From positions 91,198,944 through 91,262,943 of the forward strand of contig NC_066582.1 in the NCBI RefSeq assembly GCF_024323335.1: a stretch of 64,000 nt of DNA. Reading direction: 5' to 3'. Below are positions 33,827 through 47,100 of this stretch, one piece after another. This DNA is from Lathyrus oleraceus (lineage: Eukaryota; Streptophyta; Magnoliopsida; Fabales; Fabaceae). Position 1 is the first letter of the stretch. Each line of letters opens with the position of its first letter. The notes beneath the pieces are model-generated. The model did not search any database and had not been told where the DNA came from. It was given only the letters and a program-made list of their open reading frames with translations. The position numbers and the translations under genes are program-made.

Positions 33827-35274
33827 CTATGGATCCCTAGAAGCTCGGGATGCTGGAAGACGAGAAGTACACAGCTTCTTGATCTCTCTCTCATAGGCCG
33901 CTTCCATGTCTGCTTTCTCCTTTGCAAGTCGATCATACCTCCTCTTCCAGAATTTGGAAGATTGAGGAAGCAGAGAGGTCCAAGTGTCGTTCGGATCGTC
34001 GATCACTCGATGCTCGAGGAACTCAATCATAGCGTCCTTCTCCTTAAGCTACTGAAGCAATTCTTCTCTTTCACGGATCCAAGCACGTGAAAGGTCTTCT
34101 TCTCTCAACTCCTCTACATGTTGGGTAGGGAGGGTTGAAGGCCCAGCCACATCCAACGGTGTAGGTCTCGGATGATCATATGGCATTAAGTACACGGCAA
34201 CTCTCTGTCTGACCCAAGAGGTGTATGGCTCCAAAGCAATGCAGTTCTTTGGACCCAACTCATTCCTACTCTTCTTGTGAATATTGCGCCAAGCACGGAC
34301 AAATCTGGCTTTCAGGCCTTGGGGATCTTTACCCTCCTGAAAGAATACGCCTTCTAACAGAATGTTATGAGGTTTATCCTTTAGGGGGAACCCAAGCTGA
34401 CGTCGTGCGAGAATGGGATTGTAGCTGATCCCACCACATGTGCCAAGAAGAGGCACATTAGGGAATTCACCACAATAGTCAATGATCTGGACGGTATCAT
34501 ACAGGCGATCATACCAAGTGATATCATCATTAGTGAGAGACATAAGTCTCTGAGACCACCGTAGACATCCCTTGTTCTCCTTGAAAGCAACTGTCTGCGG
34601 CAAGTGCGAAATAAACCACTGTATAGCAGAGGTAGACAACAGACAATAACTCCTCCACCCTTTGCGTTCCTCAGATGCAAAGAGACATAGGCATCGCCCA
34701 ACAAAGTCGGAACGGGATTAAGAACTGAGAAGATCCTAATGGCGTTCATGTCCACAAACTTGTCGAAGTTGGGAAACAACACCAATCCATAGATGAGCAG
34801 CACAAACAAAGCCTCAAAGGCATCCTCACTCATGGCCTTCCCATAAAAGGTAGCTTGAGCAATGAGGAACTCGGAAGGAAAACCCTGAATTCCGCCTTTG
34901 GTAGTCAGATTAGCCTTAATCAAATCTTCATCTATGTGCAACAAGTTGGCAATCTCTCGAGCAGTCGGAATACTCTCTAGGCCACTGAACGGCACTTGAT
35001 CCAGAATCGGAATCCCAATGAGATGAGAATACTCCTCCAAGGTAGGCAGCAACTGGAAATCCGTGAAAGAGAAGCAGTGATACAGCGGATCATAAAACTG
35101 AGCCAGAGTACTCATCAGCCCTTCGTCAACCTGAGTAGTCAGCAGAGGCAGAAGCTTCCCATAGCGAGCTTTGAAACCCAAGGGATCTAATACATAAGAT
35201 GTCAGATTCCTTAACTCTTTTACATCGGGCTGTCTAAAGCTGTACTTCTTTGTATGCCTTTTTGGTCTTTCCAT
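33827..35274 (-). pseudogene. Ogre ORF1, copy D, one frameshift and one stop
   Basis: Homologue of the ORF at 14889-16388; function unknown. From ATG 35274 the frame is open to near 34640 (KKYSFRQPDVKELRNL, FYDPLYHCFSFTDFQLLPTL, LFVLLIYGLVLFPNFDKFVD). A frameshift around 34620-34640 moves it to the frame covering 34639-34049 (HLPQT, CLRWSQRLMSLTNDDITWYD, ARRQLGFPLKDKPHN). A stop at 34049-34051 then separates a last piece in the same frame, 34030-33827, rich in charged residues (KRRYDRLAKEKADMEAAYE) like a coiled coil. Overall length would be close to that of copy B. A 233-bp non-coding spacer separates it from gag. Confidence 0.82.
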
Positions 35275-36296
35275 GTCTGAAAATTTTGCAAATAAACCCT
35301 TTTAAGTTCCTTGAAAATTCTCTTTTTGTCTGATGACATGAAGTGCAGATGAATGCATGAATGCATGAATGCAACAATCACACTCAAGGATCAAACAAGT
35401 CACACCAAACAAAGGTCATGGGAAAGGTAATTGTATCCCTAATATCAATCATCCATTTTGGTGGATTTAGGTTTTCACCTTATCGACACCCAAGTTCCAT
35501 TGATATTAACGGTACATGAACCGGCTCGAACATCCTTAATATCAACCATCCGTTTTGGGGGATTTAGGTTTTATACCTGATCAACGCCCAGGTTCCATTG
35601 ATATTAAGGTTGTCTGAACGACTCAACCACGAATCACGGGTTTGCTGAGAGTCACGAGCATGGAGTCTCGGTTAAGAACCATCCAAAGGGAGTGTACTAG
35701 GGTTTAGACCTGCCAGACATGTTCTACCAGAGGTTCCCATAATCATCGTTCCATCTTTCGAATATTATCGGAGGAACGAATACTCGTATTCCAAAAATAT
35801 TCTCAAGAGAAACTCTTATGAGTGTAGTATCGCGTAACAATCGCATCAGAACTTACATCTGAACGACCTCCGCACTACGTCCTAAAAAAATAGGCCAAGA
35901 TGGGTTTGGTAAACTAAGGTCCTTGGCTTCTGCGGCACATGATTGAAAGAATAATGCCTAACCACAAATAACTTGTGTGACATTATTAATCCAACATGAC
36001 CTCCACCAAGTGAATGGGCTCGCAAGTCAACTGGCTAAGGAATACTCCACACCAGTCAACAAGACTATGCCATTCTCCTATCCTAGAGTGCACTCGAGTT
36101 CGGGTATAGAACTCATGTCACAGATCACCAAAGCAAACAGCAATTGTATATCAAGCAATTCAAACATTACAATCAATACAGTTATCCCAAATGGTACAAA
36201 AATATGTGATATAACAAATAACAATATGGCACAACAAGGGTGAAAAGTAGGCAATACCACCAAGGATTTGCTTCCCCAGTGGAGTCGCCACTTTTC
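35275..36296 (-). other. Leader of Ogre copy D with primer binding site
   Basis: About 1 kb between 5' LTR and ORF1. The primer binding site on the minus strand is TGGCGACTCCACTGGGGAA (36290-36272), six bases after the LTR end. A direct repeat of about 110 bp is present: CCCTAATATCAATCATCC at 35437 and CCTTAATATCAACCATCC at 35534, each followed by TTTTGG.GGATTTAGGTTTT and a CCA(A/G)GTTCCATTGATATTA block. Short repeats of GAATGCAT lie at 35350-35372. No gene. Confidence 0.75.
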
Positions 36297-39200
36297 TGTA
36301 GCGGTGTATTCGTCGCTATATGATTTATTGATTAAATCAAAAGCAAAGCATACAATGAATCGAGTCGCCACCGCACTTTTATTTATCCAAAGGACTGGCT
36401 AAAAAGCGAACAAAAGCCTAAGAAGTTTTACACATAGAAAACTAATGAAAAGATCAGAGAGTCTGGGTAAGGGGTAAATTACGCAATGGGAAGGTGTTAG
36501 GCACCCAAAACGTCCTAGGTACTCCTAGGGAGCCCTTTTCACACTTGTTGTACTAAATTGTTATTTGTTATGAAATATTTATTGTGCAAACATGAATGGG
36601 ATGATGAGAAAAGAATATACAATTTTTATTGTTTTTGTGTTTGAACGGATGAACCCGTTGCCTACGTACCTTCCATGAAAGGTAAGGATCAAAACGCCGT
36701 AGTTCGGCTAAAAGATTTCCAAAAGTTAGTGGATTCAATTACAAACACAAGCCTTAAGGTCTTACGTTATCCACAGGAGAAAACTCAACCGTATACAAAC
36801 AACAAGTCCACCATGTGAGAAAAGCTTCAACTTGCTAGTGAGGGGTTAACCCTATAATAAGCAAGGAAGACTTACAATTCAATCAACTAAGGACAAATAG
36901 GTGAGATTAACATCAACCAACTAGGATAAATCAAACCTATGGCTAATGTATGAAAACTTAACAAGAATGGACAAAGCCACAAAACAATTGAATGGGTGAA
37001 GTTAATTGATTATGATTATTCACAAAAGGAGGGTCAAAGTATGATTAAGATTGATTCAAAAGAAGTATTATGAAATGGAGTTTGAAAAGTCAAGGACTTA
37101 GGGTCCAGGTTCCTAATTTGAAAGCATGAAGATGTTTGCACAATATTTATCTCAAGTTTTGAAAGCAATGTGTGAAAAGGTTTAGGACAAAATGGATGAA
37201 TGGACGAAGATGGAGTGTAAAACTTCCTAGAAGGTTCACCTCTTGAAATCATATAGAAGATGACTCAAGTGTGTCCTTTGGAATAGACAATGAGCAATAA
37301 CAAACAAGCAAAGCAAAAGAGGAAAGTCAACAAAAGCGGATACCGGATGCCAATCACTGGACTTATACCAATCTCCTAAAACGAAACTGGATATCAGAGG
37401 CCACTCTATGGACTTATACCAATCTCCTCAACAAAGAAATGAAAAGTGGATACCGGATGCCAATCTATCTGGACTTATACCAACCTCCAACAAAAACAAA
37501 GCAAACACTTGGATGTCAGATGCCAATCTATCTGGGCTTACTCTAACCTCCAACATATGATCATGGGAAAACAAATGCCAAATTACATGGACTTACAATT
37601 GCATCCTCACATAAATCAAACAAATGCATCAAGCAAAGAGAAGATGAGTGGCCAATGAAATGTTCTTATACTCACTTCCATATCATAGGAACAATGGCCA
37701 ATGAATGGTCTTACAATTGTCCTCAATGGGCAAACAACAAAGATATGTCACAAAGACAAATGAAATGATCATGCACTAATGAGCAATTAATGATGATAAA
37801 TGCACAAAACAGGCAAGCAGACATGTACAAATGAACTAAGTAATCAATCAACCAAAGTCATTCAGCACACTCTATAACCAAACAATTAGGCTCATACACA
37901 AGGTTAGGCATTGAAGCCAACTGGAATAAAGGTTAATGGTGCTCTTAACCTTGACATTGAGAGCCAAGGTGAAGCAGATGAAAGGATATGAGGGGTGTGC
38001 CTCATGCTCTTATCCCTGGTCAGGGAGAGCTTCAAATGATAGAAGGTGTGGGAGCTCAGAAAGTAGGAACTCTCTCCACGGGTTATTGACTCGATAGATC
38101 TTGGGCTCTTACTCACTATGCATCAACACATGTGGTGTGAGCAAGGTGAGTGACACAGAGAATAGTAGGAGATAGGTTACATATCTCTATTGTCTACCAA
38201 TTGCCTCACATGAGGTCTTTACCTGCTTGGGGAAAAAGTTAAACAATCACAAACATTGCCTCTTAAGGAGGACTTCAGACAGTTGCCTGGCCAAGTAACA
38301 GGCCAGGTCTTCCAGACTACATGAAGGAGAAGGTGCTATACCTCAATGCAAATGCTATCAAGCAAAGCAATGCAAGTTCTCAAAGAACTATTAGCAACTA
38401 ATGGTACCTGAAATCAATCAAATAAAATCAGTATACAACTCAAATTCAAAACCAATATAAGATAAGGATCAACAGTCAACACAATCAATCCCATGTGCAA
38501 AGCACAAAGCTCAAAGCATATGAGCTAAGCATCCTACAAAACAAACAAGTTAGTTCATGATAATCAATCAAACTCAATCAACTTGCATTAATCTCCTTAA
38601 AGCATTTGCTTCTTAACCTGAAAAGCAAACTCAAACATGAGAAACAAGACCACTAGAACAAGCCTAGGGTCAAAAGGAGATAAAAAATCCAAAACAGCAA
38701 GTGAAATATATCCAAAATCAAGTTCAAACAATTAAGGAACAAACCCAAGTGGTTTCATATTCATATCATTCATCATTATCATTTCACAAACAAATTAGGT
38801 CAAAGCATGTCATATAGAACCTCAAAGAAGTCAACAGAAAGACTCCACTCAAATCCAGTCAGAAACATTTCAATAAATCCTCAAATAATTCATGATCAAA
38901 CATCATTCATAACATGATAAGCATACCAAATTTCAGCTCATTTGGATCAAGGGAAGTAGGTCAATAAAAATCAGAAAGTCAAAGCAAGTTCAAGCAAACT
39001 CATACAAAGCATCAAAACATGCACCAACTTCAATTAATCATAAAACAGAAACAAAACATGATAAATGAATGGAACCAAAGCCATGATAAACTTCAAGATA
39101 TCTACATTACTCATGCCAAATTTCACACCCATACAATTAATAACCAGAATTTCACAAACCAAATACAAACATGTATCCCAAAGAATCAACAAATGACCAA

Positions 39201-41693
39201 ACAGGGGAGAAAATTCCAATCAAATAGGAAATGCCATCAATAGTTCCAGAAAAATTCACATGTATTCTCAACATCCATAAGTATACTCATGCAAAAACCC
39301 AGACCATTTTGAGTTAAATAAGCATGGTAATTGAAATCATGAAGTTGGACATGAATGGTGTGACACAAATTGTCACACCTCTATTCAAAAAATCATATCT
39401 CATCAACCAGCAATGATAAAATCACAAACTCTACACCAAAATGACCATGAACATGTCTAGTTTAAGCACAAAAAATTTCAGAGGCATTGGATTAAGTATC
39501 ATTATTTCACAAGCAAAATGGCATGGCATACACAAAATGGACACACATGAACAAACCCTAGCACATTAAAAATCCACACGTGCAAAAAATCTTTAAAAAT
39601 CACCATAATAAACTAGAGATCATGAGGAGCATTTCACAAGAAATCCCATCAAATTTGGATTAAAATTGAGTGACTTATGAATTTTCTAAGATTGCCATGC
39701 CAAATGAAATAAAATTGAAAAAAAGAAAATGATTTAATTAAATTAAGACACGGCAATGGCAGAATTGTAATTAACTGGCCACTTAAGTGAAACGCCGCGT
39801 TTCACTTAAGGGCGTGTCCTGTTCTGATTGGTGCATGGCCATGGGAAACACGAAATGCATGCAGAATTGGTTCAGCAAAGATCAAACACGGGTTTTGGCA
39901 AAGAAAATTAGGGTTTTGACCGTGTTCTTCAACATTTTTCCAGATTTTTCCAGCAAGAACAAAATGTAACCAAAATCAACAATCGATATACCATTGGGTT
40001 CATCTCCTTATGCTCACCAATAATCCAACAATGCTTTAACCTAAATCAAACTGTCATGGATGAATCGAGCAAAATAAAGTCTAACCACCAAACTTCATTT
40101 CAACATAACTTTCACAATACTCGATGAAATTTCACGATTTAAAGTTCAGTATAACCAGCAAGGCAAGATCTATCCAAAGCATGTCAACAGTGTTGCTTTC
40201 GTGGTTCTTTGGCTGTGTATTGTTGAAACAATAGCTTAATGATGTTCCGGATGATGAATGGACAATGAAATTCAGCTCAACAAACCCTGAGGCAGCTCCA
40301 ATCGATATCTGCCATGAAAGAAGCTCAATGCAACAGTGTTGTTCTTTGCTCTACAGTTGTGAAATTCAGCTAGCAAAAGCTTCCAAAAGGATGGTGGATG
40401 ATGGTCCAATACACAGAAGCACGAATCCTTTGGAGATTTTTTTCAGAAAAATTCTAAGTGAAAAAATGAGAGTTTTTTGAGAGAAAAGAAAGTTCAGATC
40501 TGATTTGTAAAATGTGGCTAGGGTTTTTCAGTCTGAAAATGTGCAATATATACTCTGATTAACAATGCCTAAGCTTGGTTAGTGGAATGGTAATTGAATT
40601 TAGCTTAATGAAGTGTTTTGGTCAATTGGTACAAACACTCAAGTTGCATGTGCATGGCATGCTACAGTGCTAAAATGGGCCTAAACACATCCCAAATTTG
40701 GTTTTTGAACATTTGTAAATGGTAGAAAGTATAAACAATGATTAATTTGAAAGTCAATTTTTCACCCCTCCCATTTTTAATTCAATGCACTTGAAAAAGG
40801 CCATTTTGATTGGATGATTTTTGGTGAAATGTGATGAAGGATTTGGATAGAGCATATCAAATGTGACTTGTAGCAAAAAACCTCACTCAATTTGGCCAAA
40901 TGGTTTGGAAGTTATCTCACTTTGAAGTTCAAAAATTCTTGAGAATGATTTGATCATAACTTGCCAACCACACATGAGAAATGAGTGTTCTTGGACTTTT
41001 TGGAAATGGGAGAACAAAATCTTCAACTTTCATGTTGGACAAAAATTCATTTGAAGCTTGTAAGATGATGTAATTTTGAGGAGAAGAACTTTCCATTTTT
41101 GGGAATTTCCAATTACAGGTCAACTTACTATTTTTGGAAACTTCTTGTCTGACCCCAAATTCTTCACTGTGGATGTTTGACATGTTATATGAGGCTTGTA
41201 TGGACATGAATGAGACCTCTCAAACCAATTCCCACCATCAAATCACTGATTAAATGCACAGTTGACCACAGTTGACTTTGCTAGGGTTTTGGTTGACTGA
41301 ACCATGTTCTGATGAATTCCAAGCCCCTACCACTTGAGATCTTGATTCAAAATGATGTCACAACTCATATGAACTCTTGATGAATGATCATGGTGCCCAA
41401 ATTCTTCAAGAATGGCCACCATCCACTGCTCAATGAATAATTTGACTGTTTTGACCTAGCTTGCTTCATTTGCAAGTAACATGGTTAGATGACAATATTT
41501 TTGTACTTTTGGTTAATAGACAGATGAAAAGCAATGATACACAAATGCAATACATGCTTGGTGATCAAAAACCACACTCACAAGATAACCCACCCACTAT
41601 GAGGGAAGCAAAGGTGTACAAAGATCCTTGAGGCAATGATATGGCATGATATGATGCCATGAGGGATCTTAGAGACAAAATTGGGGTCTTACA
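36297..41693 (-). repeat. 5' LTR of Ogre copy D
   Basis: 5397 bp, 33 bp shorter than the 3' LTR, with the same ends (TGTAG...CTTACA on the plus strand). It lacks about 46 bp near 40186 and has 12 more bases near 38876. The presumed TATA box is at 40545-40554 and the 13-bp hairpin at 39782-39810. It abuts the target duplication GGAGG at 41694-41698. No coding sequence. Confidence 0.93.
36514..36702 (-). other. U5 stem-loop block of Ogre copy D, 5' LTR
   Basis: Same inverted repeats as 17956-18144: CCTAGG-TACT-CCTAGG at 36514-36529, and CTACG (36662-36666) with CGTAG (36698-36702). This LTR specifies the R-U5 part at the 5' end of the genomic RNA. The PBS-like GAGTCGCCA is at 36362-36370, about 80 bp inside the LTR from the real primer binding site. 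Confidence 0.55.
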
Positions 41694-43852
41694 GGAGGCA
41701 TAGGAGGCCTCAGATCAGAAGGAATCCACCACCCCATCAACATCATCATCAAGTGTCATCAGTAATTCCGGTTTTTTTAATCAACAAGCAACACCAATTC
41801 AACAACAACAACATCAACGTCAACAACAACAACCGCAACAAAGAACAAACACCTACAACAACAGCAATACCAACAACAATCGTCATCAGCAGAACTTTGA
41901 GAGGAAGAAGGTATCTTTTGACTCGATTCCTATGTCATATGCAGAGTTGTTTCCTTCGTTAGTTCTCAAGAATTTAATTCAACTGAGGAACCCACCACAG
42001 ATCCCAGAACCACTTCCCTGGTGGTATAAACCTGAGCTCCGTTGTTCTTTTCATCAAGGAGCACCCGGACACGACATTGAAAATTGCTATCCATTGAAGT
42101 ATGAGGTTCAAAAGCTTATGAAGAGTGGTATGGTGTCCTTTGAGGACCACGTGCCAAATGTGAAAGCAAACCCTTTGCCCGCTCATGGGAATTCTTCAGT
42201 GAATATGGTGGATGATTGTCCTGGGGAGTATAAGGTTTATGACGTCCGGTTTATCCGAAGATCCTTGGTGCTGATAATCAAGGATATCTATTTGGTGAGT
42301 GACTGTGAACATGACCATGATGGTTGTATTGTTTGTAGTGTGAACCCAAGAGGGTATGTTGTAGTGAAAAGGGACATCCAACGTCTGGTGGATGTAGGCA
42401 TGATCCAAATTGTTTAATCCCGTCATGTAGATGACGATGTCAATGTCATAGTGCCCGTTTTCAAACAACAAGAGCGGTTGTCAATTCAATATGACAACAA
42501 CAACAATAATAATGTCAGTCAAAGATCAATATCACCGTTGGTAATACGGTTAGCGGGCCCAATCCCGTATTCATCTGATAAGGTTGTACCGTACCAGTAC
42601 AATGCTACAATGATAAAGAATGGTCAAGAGGTCCTATTACCTACGACTAGTTCAGTAGTGAGCATTGTTGATGTAACGAAGGTGACCTGTAGTGGTCGAG
42701 TGTTTAGGCCGGTGTTCCCAAAAAACAAAGAAGAAACGATTGTTAGTAAGAAGGCGGAGGTGCCTAATGTAGATCTGATGAATCCAAAGATAAGTCTGGT
42801 GAATCCAGCAACTTGAAAGCCAATGATGATGATGATGAGGTACTCCGATTAATAAAGTGGAGTGAGTTTAATATGTTGTCTCTGCTGATGAATTCCGAAG
42901 CGCACAGAGAAGCACTACACAAAGTTCTTGAACAAGCATACGTAGGGAATAATGTTACTGTGGATCAGTTTGATCACATCGTGGATAACATCACTTCTTG
43001 CAACAATCTCAGCTTTTGCGACGAAGAACTCTTTGAGGAGGGAAGAAATCATAACCGGGCTTTGCACATTTCTATGAATTGCAAAGAAGATGCTTTGTCA
43101 AATGTGCTAGTTGACACCGAGTTGTCACTGAATGTGCTTCCAAAGTCAACTTTGTCGAAGCTATCTTACCAAAGAGCACCCATGAGGAATAGCACTGTAA
43201 TAGTCAAAGCCTTTGATGGTTCGCGCATGACGGGAATTGGTGAAGTGGATCTTCCAGTCAAGATAGGTCCGAGTGATTTTCAGATTACTTTTCAAGTAAT
43301 GGATGTCCACCTGGCCTACACCTGTTTGTTAGGAAGGCCATGGATTCATGAGGCGGGAGCTATTACTTCCACTTTTCACCAGAAGCTCAAATTTGTCAAG
43401 AATGGTAGGCTTGTGATTATTGGAGGAGAGAAGGCGCTGTTGGTTAGCCACCTGTCATCTTTCTCTTATGTTGAAGCTGAGGATGAGGTTGGAACTCCGT
43501 TCCAAGCCTTATCTATTACTATTGAGAAGAGAGTTGGGGCACTTATGTCCTCATTGAAAGATACTCAGAAGATTATTGGAGAAGGTACTGGTGATCAGTG
43601 TGGGCGCATGGTAGAGGTCTCCAACAACAAGGGCATAACTGGTTTGGGGTTCTAGAAAGGCTGATCAATTGCAAGATCTGAAGATATGAAACTCAGCTTC
43701 CGTAGCGGAGGGTTCATTCATGGCAATGAACAACACTTAGATGTTGTGCTAGAGGATAGCGAAGAGGAAAACTGTACCAACTTTGTAACGCATGGAAAGA
43801 CGTGCAACAATTGGACTGCTGTTGATATTCCTGTTATTTTGCATTGATCTAA
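41694..43852 (+). pseudogene. gag-pro: Ogre gag-protease, copy B, 3' portion
   Basis: Resumes the gag interrupted at 17738. 41699-41930 encodes an Asn/Gln/Thr-rich low-complexity stretch with a frameshift near 41900. 41932-42417 holds the zinc-knuckle-like C-X2-H-X5-H-X4-C (CSFHQGAPGHDIENC) and a HDHDGCIVC cluster, then a TAA. 42451-42816 and 42813-43655 continue with a frame change near 42813. The protease active site reads DTE (near 43119-43127) where copy D has DTG, and CLLGRPWIHEAG follows. After TAG 43653-43655 the remnant runs to the splice donor at 43853 with further stops. Inactive. Confidence 0.85.
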
Positions 43853-44103
43853 GTAATTGCTTTTATATTTTAAAATCCTCCTCATATGCCTAAGGGAGAA
43901 GTGAACATTGTTTGGGCATTTCATTTTGATCATTAATAAAATTAATTCTATTAATCCATATCTTTGATGATTGTTTTTACTTTTTGCTTTATTCTGAAAA
44001 TGGTAATCACAAAAAACATAAATAAACAATATAACTGTCCATCTGCATAATATTTGGTCACAAATTTATTTCTCTAAAATCAAAATATCAAATCATTATG
44101 CAG
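43853..44103 (+). other. Intron between protease and reverse transcriptase, copy B
   Basis: 251 bp, GTAATTGC donor to ATTATGCAG acceptor, at the same place as the copy D intron. Here too the TAA overlaps the donor in the gag-pro frame, and the downstream pol frame starts in the same phase after splicing. Confidence 0.75.
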
Positions 44104-47100
44104 GTTGGTTCCTAACGCCATTGAATACAATGATCCTTCTCCTTCTCCAAATTTTGAATTCCCTGTGTTTGAAGCCGAGGAGGAAAGTGATGTAGAAGTG
44201 AGTGATGAATTGACTCATCTTCTTGAGCAAGATGAAAAGATTATTCAACCGTTTGAAGAGCAGATCGAGCTAGTCAACTTGGGTTCCAAAGATGATGTGA
44301 AGGAAGTCAAGATTGGGTCTCGACTGTGTCCAGATGTCAAGAAGGGGTTGATTGATCTTCTTTGAGAGTATTCAGACATGTTTGCTTGGTCCTATCAAGA
44401 CATGCCTGGTTTGGATTCTGAGATTGTGGAGCATAGATTGCCGTTGAAGCCAGAATGCCCGCCAGTCAAGCAGAAATTGAGAAGAACGCATCCTGATATG
44501 GATGTGAAGATCAAGGAAGAAGTGCAAAAGCAGATTGATGTCGGTTTCCTTGTAACTGCTGAGTATCCATAGTGGGTGGCCAACATTGTGCATGTGCCGA
44601 CGAAAGATGGAAAAGTTCGTATGTGCGTTGATTATAGAGATTCGAATAAACCTCGTCTGAAAGATGATTTTCCTCTACCACACATCGATATGTTGGTAGA
44701 TAACACCGCTAAATTCAAAGTCTTTTCATTTATGGATGGATTTTCTGGATATAATCAGATCAAGATGGTACCCGAAGATATGGATAAAACCACATTCATT
44801 ACACCCTAGGGAACATTCTGTTATAGAGTGATGCCTTTCGGTCTAAAGAATGTTGGTGCGACTTACAAGAGAGCAATGACTACTCTTTTTCATGATATGA
44901 TGCACAAAGAGATTGAAGTTTATGTCGATGACATGATTGTTAAATCAATTGATGAAGAGGAACATGTTGAGCATTTGTTGAAGCTATTCCAGCGTTTGAG
45001 GAAATATAAACTCCGCTTGAATCCCAATGAGTGTACTTTTGGTGTTCGTTCTAGTAAGTTATTGGGCTTTATTGTCAGCAAGAAGGGTATTAAAGTTGAT
45101 CCTGCCAAGGTCAAAGCGATAAAAGAGAAGCCTGCGCCCAAAACTGAGAAGCAAGTCAGAGGTTTTCTCGGTCGCTTGAATTATATTTCCAGATTCATTT
45201 CCCACATGACTGCCACATGTGCACCCATATTCAAGCTTCTTCGAAAAAATCAGTCTTGTGATTGGACCGTAGACTGCCAGAAAGCTTTTGACAGTATTAA
45301 ATAATATTTGCTTGAACCTCCGATTTTGTCTCCCCTTGTTGAGGGAAGACCGTTGATCATGTATTTGATTGTACTCGAAGATAGTATGGGTTATGTTCTT
45401 GGTCAGCAAGATGAGAATGGAAAGAAAGAATTTGCAATTTACTACCTCAGTAAGAAGTTCACCGACTGTGAGACTCGGTATTCGAAGCTTGAGAAGACTT
45501 GTTGCGCATTGGCTTGGGCTGCTAAGCGTCTGCGCCAGTATATGTTGAATCATACCACTTGGTTGATATCCAAAATGGAGCCAATCAAGTATATATTTGA
45601 GAAGCCTACTTTAATTGGGAGGATTTCCCGTTGGCAGATGTTGTTATCAGAGAATGATATCGAATACGGATCTCAGAAAGCGATCAAAGGTACTATCTTG
45701 GCTGACCATTTGGCTCACCAACCAATTGAAGATTATCAGTCAGTGTAGTATGATTTTCCTGATGAAGAGATTTTGTACTTGAAAATGAAAGATTGTGATG
45801 AACCATTGCTTGAAGAAGGGCTAGAACCTGGTTCCCGTTGGGGCATGGTCTTTGATGGAGTTGTTAATCAGTATGATACTGGCATTGGGCGAATGATTAT
45901 TACTCCTCAAGGCACGCATCTACCATTTACAGCTAGGTTGACTTTCAAGTGTACAAACAAGATGGCAGGATATGAAGCTTGCATTGTGGGGCTTGAAGAG
46001 GCCATGAATCTCAGAATCAAGTATTTGGATGTCCTCGGTGATTCGGATTTTATTGTGAATCAAATCAAAGGAGAATGGGAGAAAAATAAACCCGATTTGA
46101 TACCATATAGAGATTATGCGAGGAGGATTTCAACTTTCTTTATAAAGGTTGAGTTTCATCATATCCCTCGAGATGAGAAACGAATGGCAGATGCTCTTGT
46201 AACGTTGGCATCGATGATTGTAGTGAAGTATTGGAATAAAGTTCCCAATTTATCTGTGATGCGTCTTGATAGGCCAACTCATGTGTTTGTTGTTGAAGAA
46301 ATCAAAGACGAAAAGTCGTGGTATTACGACATCAAATGTTTCCTCCAAAGTCAGATTTACCCGCCTGGGGTATCTTTGAAAGATAAGAAGACTTTGAGAA
46401 GATTAGCCGATAATTTTTACTTGAATAGTGATATACTATACAAGAGAAACTTCGCCATGGTTTTGCTCAGATGCGTGGATAGACACGAAGCAGACTTGTT
46501 GATAACTGAAGTGCGTGAAGGTTCCTTTGGTACTCATTCCAATGGACATGCGATGGCGAAGAAGATGTTACTTGCAGGTTACTATTGGTTGACAATGGAA
46601 TCTGATTGTTGCAAAATTATGAAGAAGTGCCACAAGTGTCAAACTTATGCTGATAAGATTCATGTTCCTCCGACACTATTGAATGTTATCTCTTCCCCAT
46701 GGCCCTTCTCCATGTGGGGAATTGATATGATTGGTATGATTGAGCCCAAAGCTTTGAACATACATTGTTTTATTCTGGTGGCTATTGACTACTACAAAAA
46801 ATGGGTTGAAGCGGCATCATATGCAAATGTAACCAAGCAAGTTATTGTGAGATTTATTAAGAATCATATTATATGCCGTTATGGTGTGCCGAGTAAGATC
46901 AATACTGATAATGGATCTAACTTGAATAACAATATGGTGGAAGCTCTTTGCAAAGACTTCAAGATTGCACACCATAATTCTTCTCCCTATAGACCTAAGA
47001 TGAACGGGGCTGTTGAAGATGCAAATAAGAACATCAAGAAGATCATTCAAGAATATGGTGGTGATGTACAAAGATTGGCATTAGATGCTCCCATTTGGTT

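Larger units (their letters stand above)
17739..41693 (-). mobile_element. Complete Ogre element copy D, minus strand
   Basis: A 23,955-bp Ogre with both LTRs (36297-41693 is 5', 17739-23168 is 3'), flanked by the perfect 5-bp target duplication GGAGG (17734-17738 and 41694-41698). In transcription order: 5' LTR, PBS 36290-36272, leader, ORF1 35274-33827, gag-pro 33593-30213, intron 30216-29944, pol 29943-26481, long 3' untranslated region, polypurine tract 23181-23169, 3' LTR. The two LTRs differ by about six substitutions over their first 960 bp plus a few indels, so the insertion is fairly recent compared with the degenerate elements around it. It has a damaged ORF1, a reverse-transcriptase active-site change and one stop in the integrase tail, so it is probably not autonomous. 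It sits inside gag of copy B in the opposite orientation. Confidence 0.95.
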
